Part shown: one piece after another, positions 63,827 through 64,000 of the stretch
How the letters are laid out: every line of letters starts with the position of its first letter
Position numbering within the stretch: the first letter of the stretch is position 1
Assembly (NCBI RefSeq): GCF_023159225.1
Contig: NC_063170.1
Span: forward strand, 26,190,301-26,254,300
Direction: 5' to 3'
DNA from: Perognathus longimembris pacificus
Lineage: Eukaryota; Chordata; Mammalia; Rodentia; Heteromyidae
DNA length: 64,000 nucleotides
Notes under the pieces: model-generated
Told to the model about the DNA's origin: nothing
Seen by the model: only the letters and a program-made list of their open reading frames with translations
Database searches by the model: none
Program-made: the position numbers and the translations under genes

Positions 63827-64000
63827 GTTTTAATTTTCAGGTTCAAGTTGTTTATTGCCGTATATAGAAAAACAATTAGCTTTTGTATATTTATCTTGTA
63901 TTCTGAAACCTGCTAAAATCAATTATTAGTGCCAAAAGGGGTTTTGTTTTGATTGGTTAGAGGGCTTTGGGGCTTTTTTGGGGGGGGGGGAGGGTCAATT

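Larger units (their letters stand above)
60590..64000 (-). mobile_element. ancient LINE-1 in antisense, running off the window
   Basis: Reversed 3' end first: CATATAGAATTGTTTCTC (60768), AGTGCTGAATAATATTCC (60980), TACTGAAAGACATCTTG (61031), CAAAGTGGCTGTGCC (61202). ORF2-side landmarks follow: CTTTCATAGAGCTAAAGG (61800), TTGGTCAAAGATGCC (62317), TTGTATTCTGAAACCTGC (63896). The order is collinear with L1M elements and all frames are broken. Six SINEs and two L1 stubs interrupt it. Confidence 0.85.

Overview
This window reads as nuclear DNA from a rodent, packed with retrotransposons. It has no bacterial operons, no rRNA or tRNA genes, no CRISPR array and no multi-exon protein gene that I can support. 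The diagnostic signal is a dimeric SINE present in dozens of copies. Its left half is an ID-like, tRNA-Ala-derived monomer and its right half is a second, unrelated-looking monomer. From memory this matches IDL-Geo, the SINE described from Geomyoidea (kangaroo rats, pocket mice, pocket gophers). I therefore infer a heteromyid or geomyid rodent, but I could not run a search to confirm it. A second abundant dimer has the same right monomer behind a B1-like (7SL-derived) left half; I call it B1-Geo. A third, older design is B1-B1-ID (sometimes B1-ID). Nearly all short reading frames in the window are translations of these SINEs or of simple repeats.

The only recognisable protein sequence is an Elongin C (ELOC) retrocopy at 885-1886 on the minus strand. 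It has a poly-T end, an 11-bp target-site duplication and a full-length 112-codon reading frame. That frame survives only because a start codon 4 nt downstream of the ancestral one offsets a 4-nt insertion. Two further mRNA-derived insertions with target-site duplications are an untruncated-looking 3' UTR copy at 46130-47160 and a very short mRNA 3' end at 20446-20531. Neither parent gene is identified.

Layout: 0-5 kb ELOC retrocopy, SINEs and MaLR LTR remnants; 6-11 kb LINE-1 3' pieces on both strands; 11-14 kb SINEs, a nested SINE pair and a MaLR remnant; 14.9-20.7 kb one long antisense LINE-1 with many later insertions, including another LINE-1 tail; 21.6-22.0 kb a Tigger DNA-transposon fragment; 22-60 kb SINEs, microsatellites and unassigned sequence of roughly 0.3-0.9 kb between them; 60.6-64 kb an ancient antisense LINE-1 running off the end. 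Long microsatellites (GT, AT, GA, ATCT and pyrimidine tracts) occur throughout. The sequence is consistent with intergenic or deep intronic DNA.

The value of the window is as a record of nested retrotransposition. Several insertions can be ordered by their target-site duplications. The module shuffling among SINE families, and a possible tRNA origin of the Geo monomer, are the observations most worth testing. I found no previously undescribed functional system.
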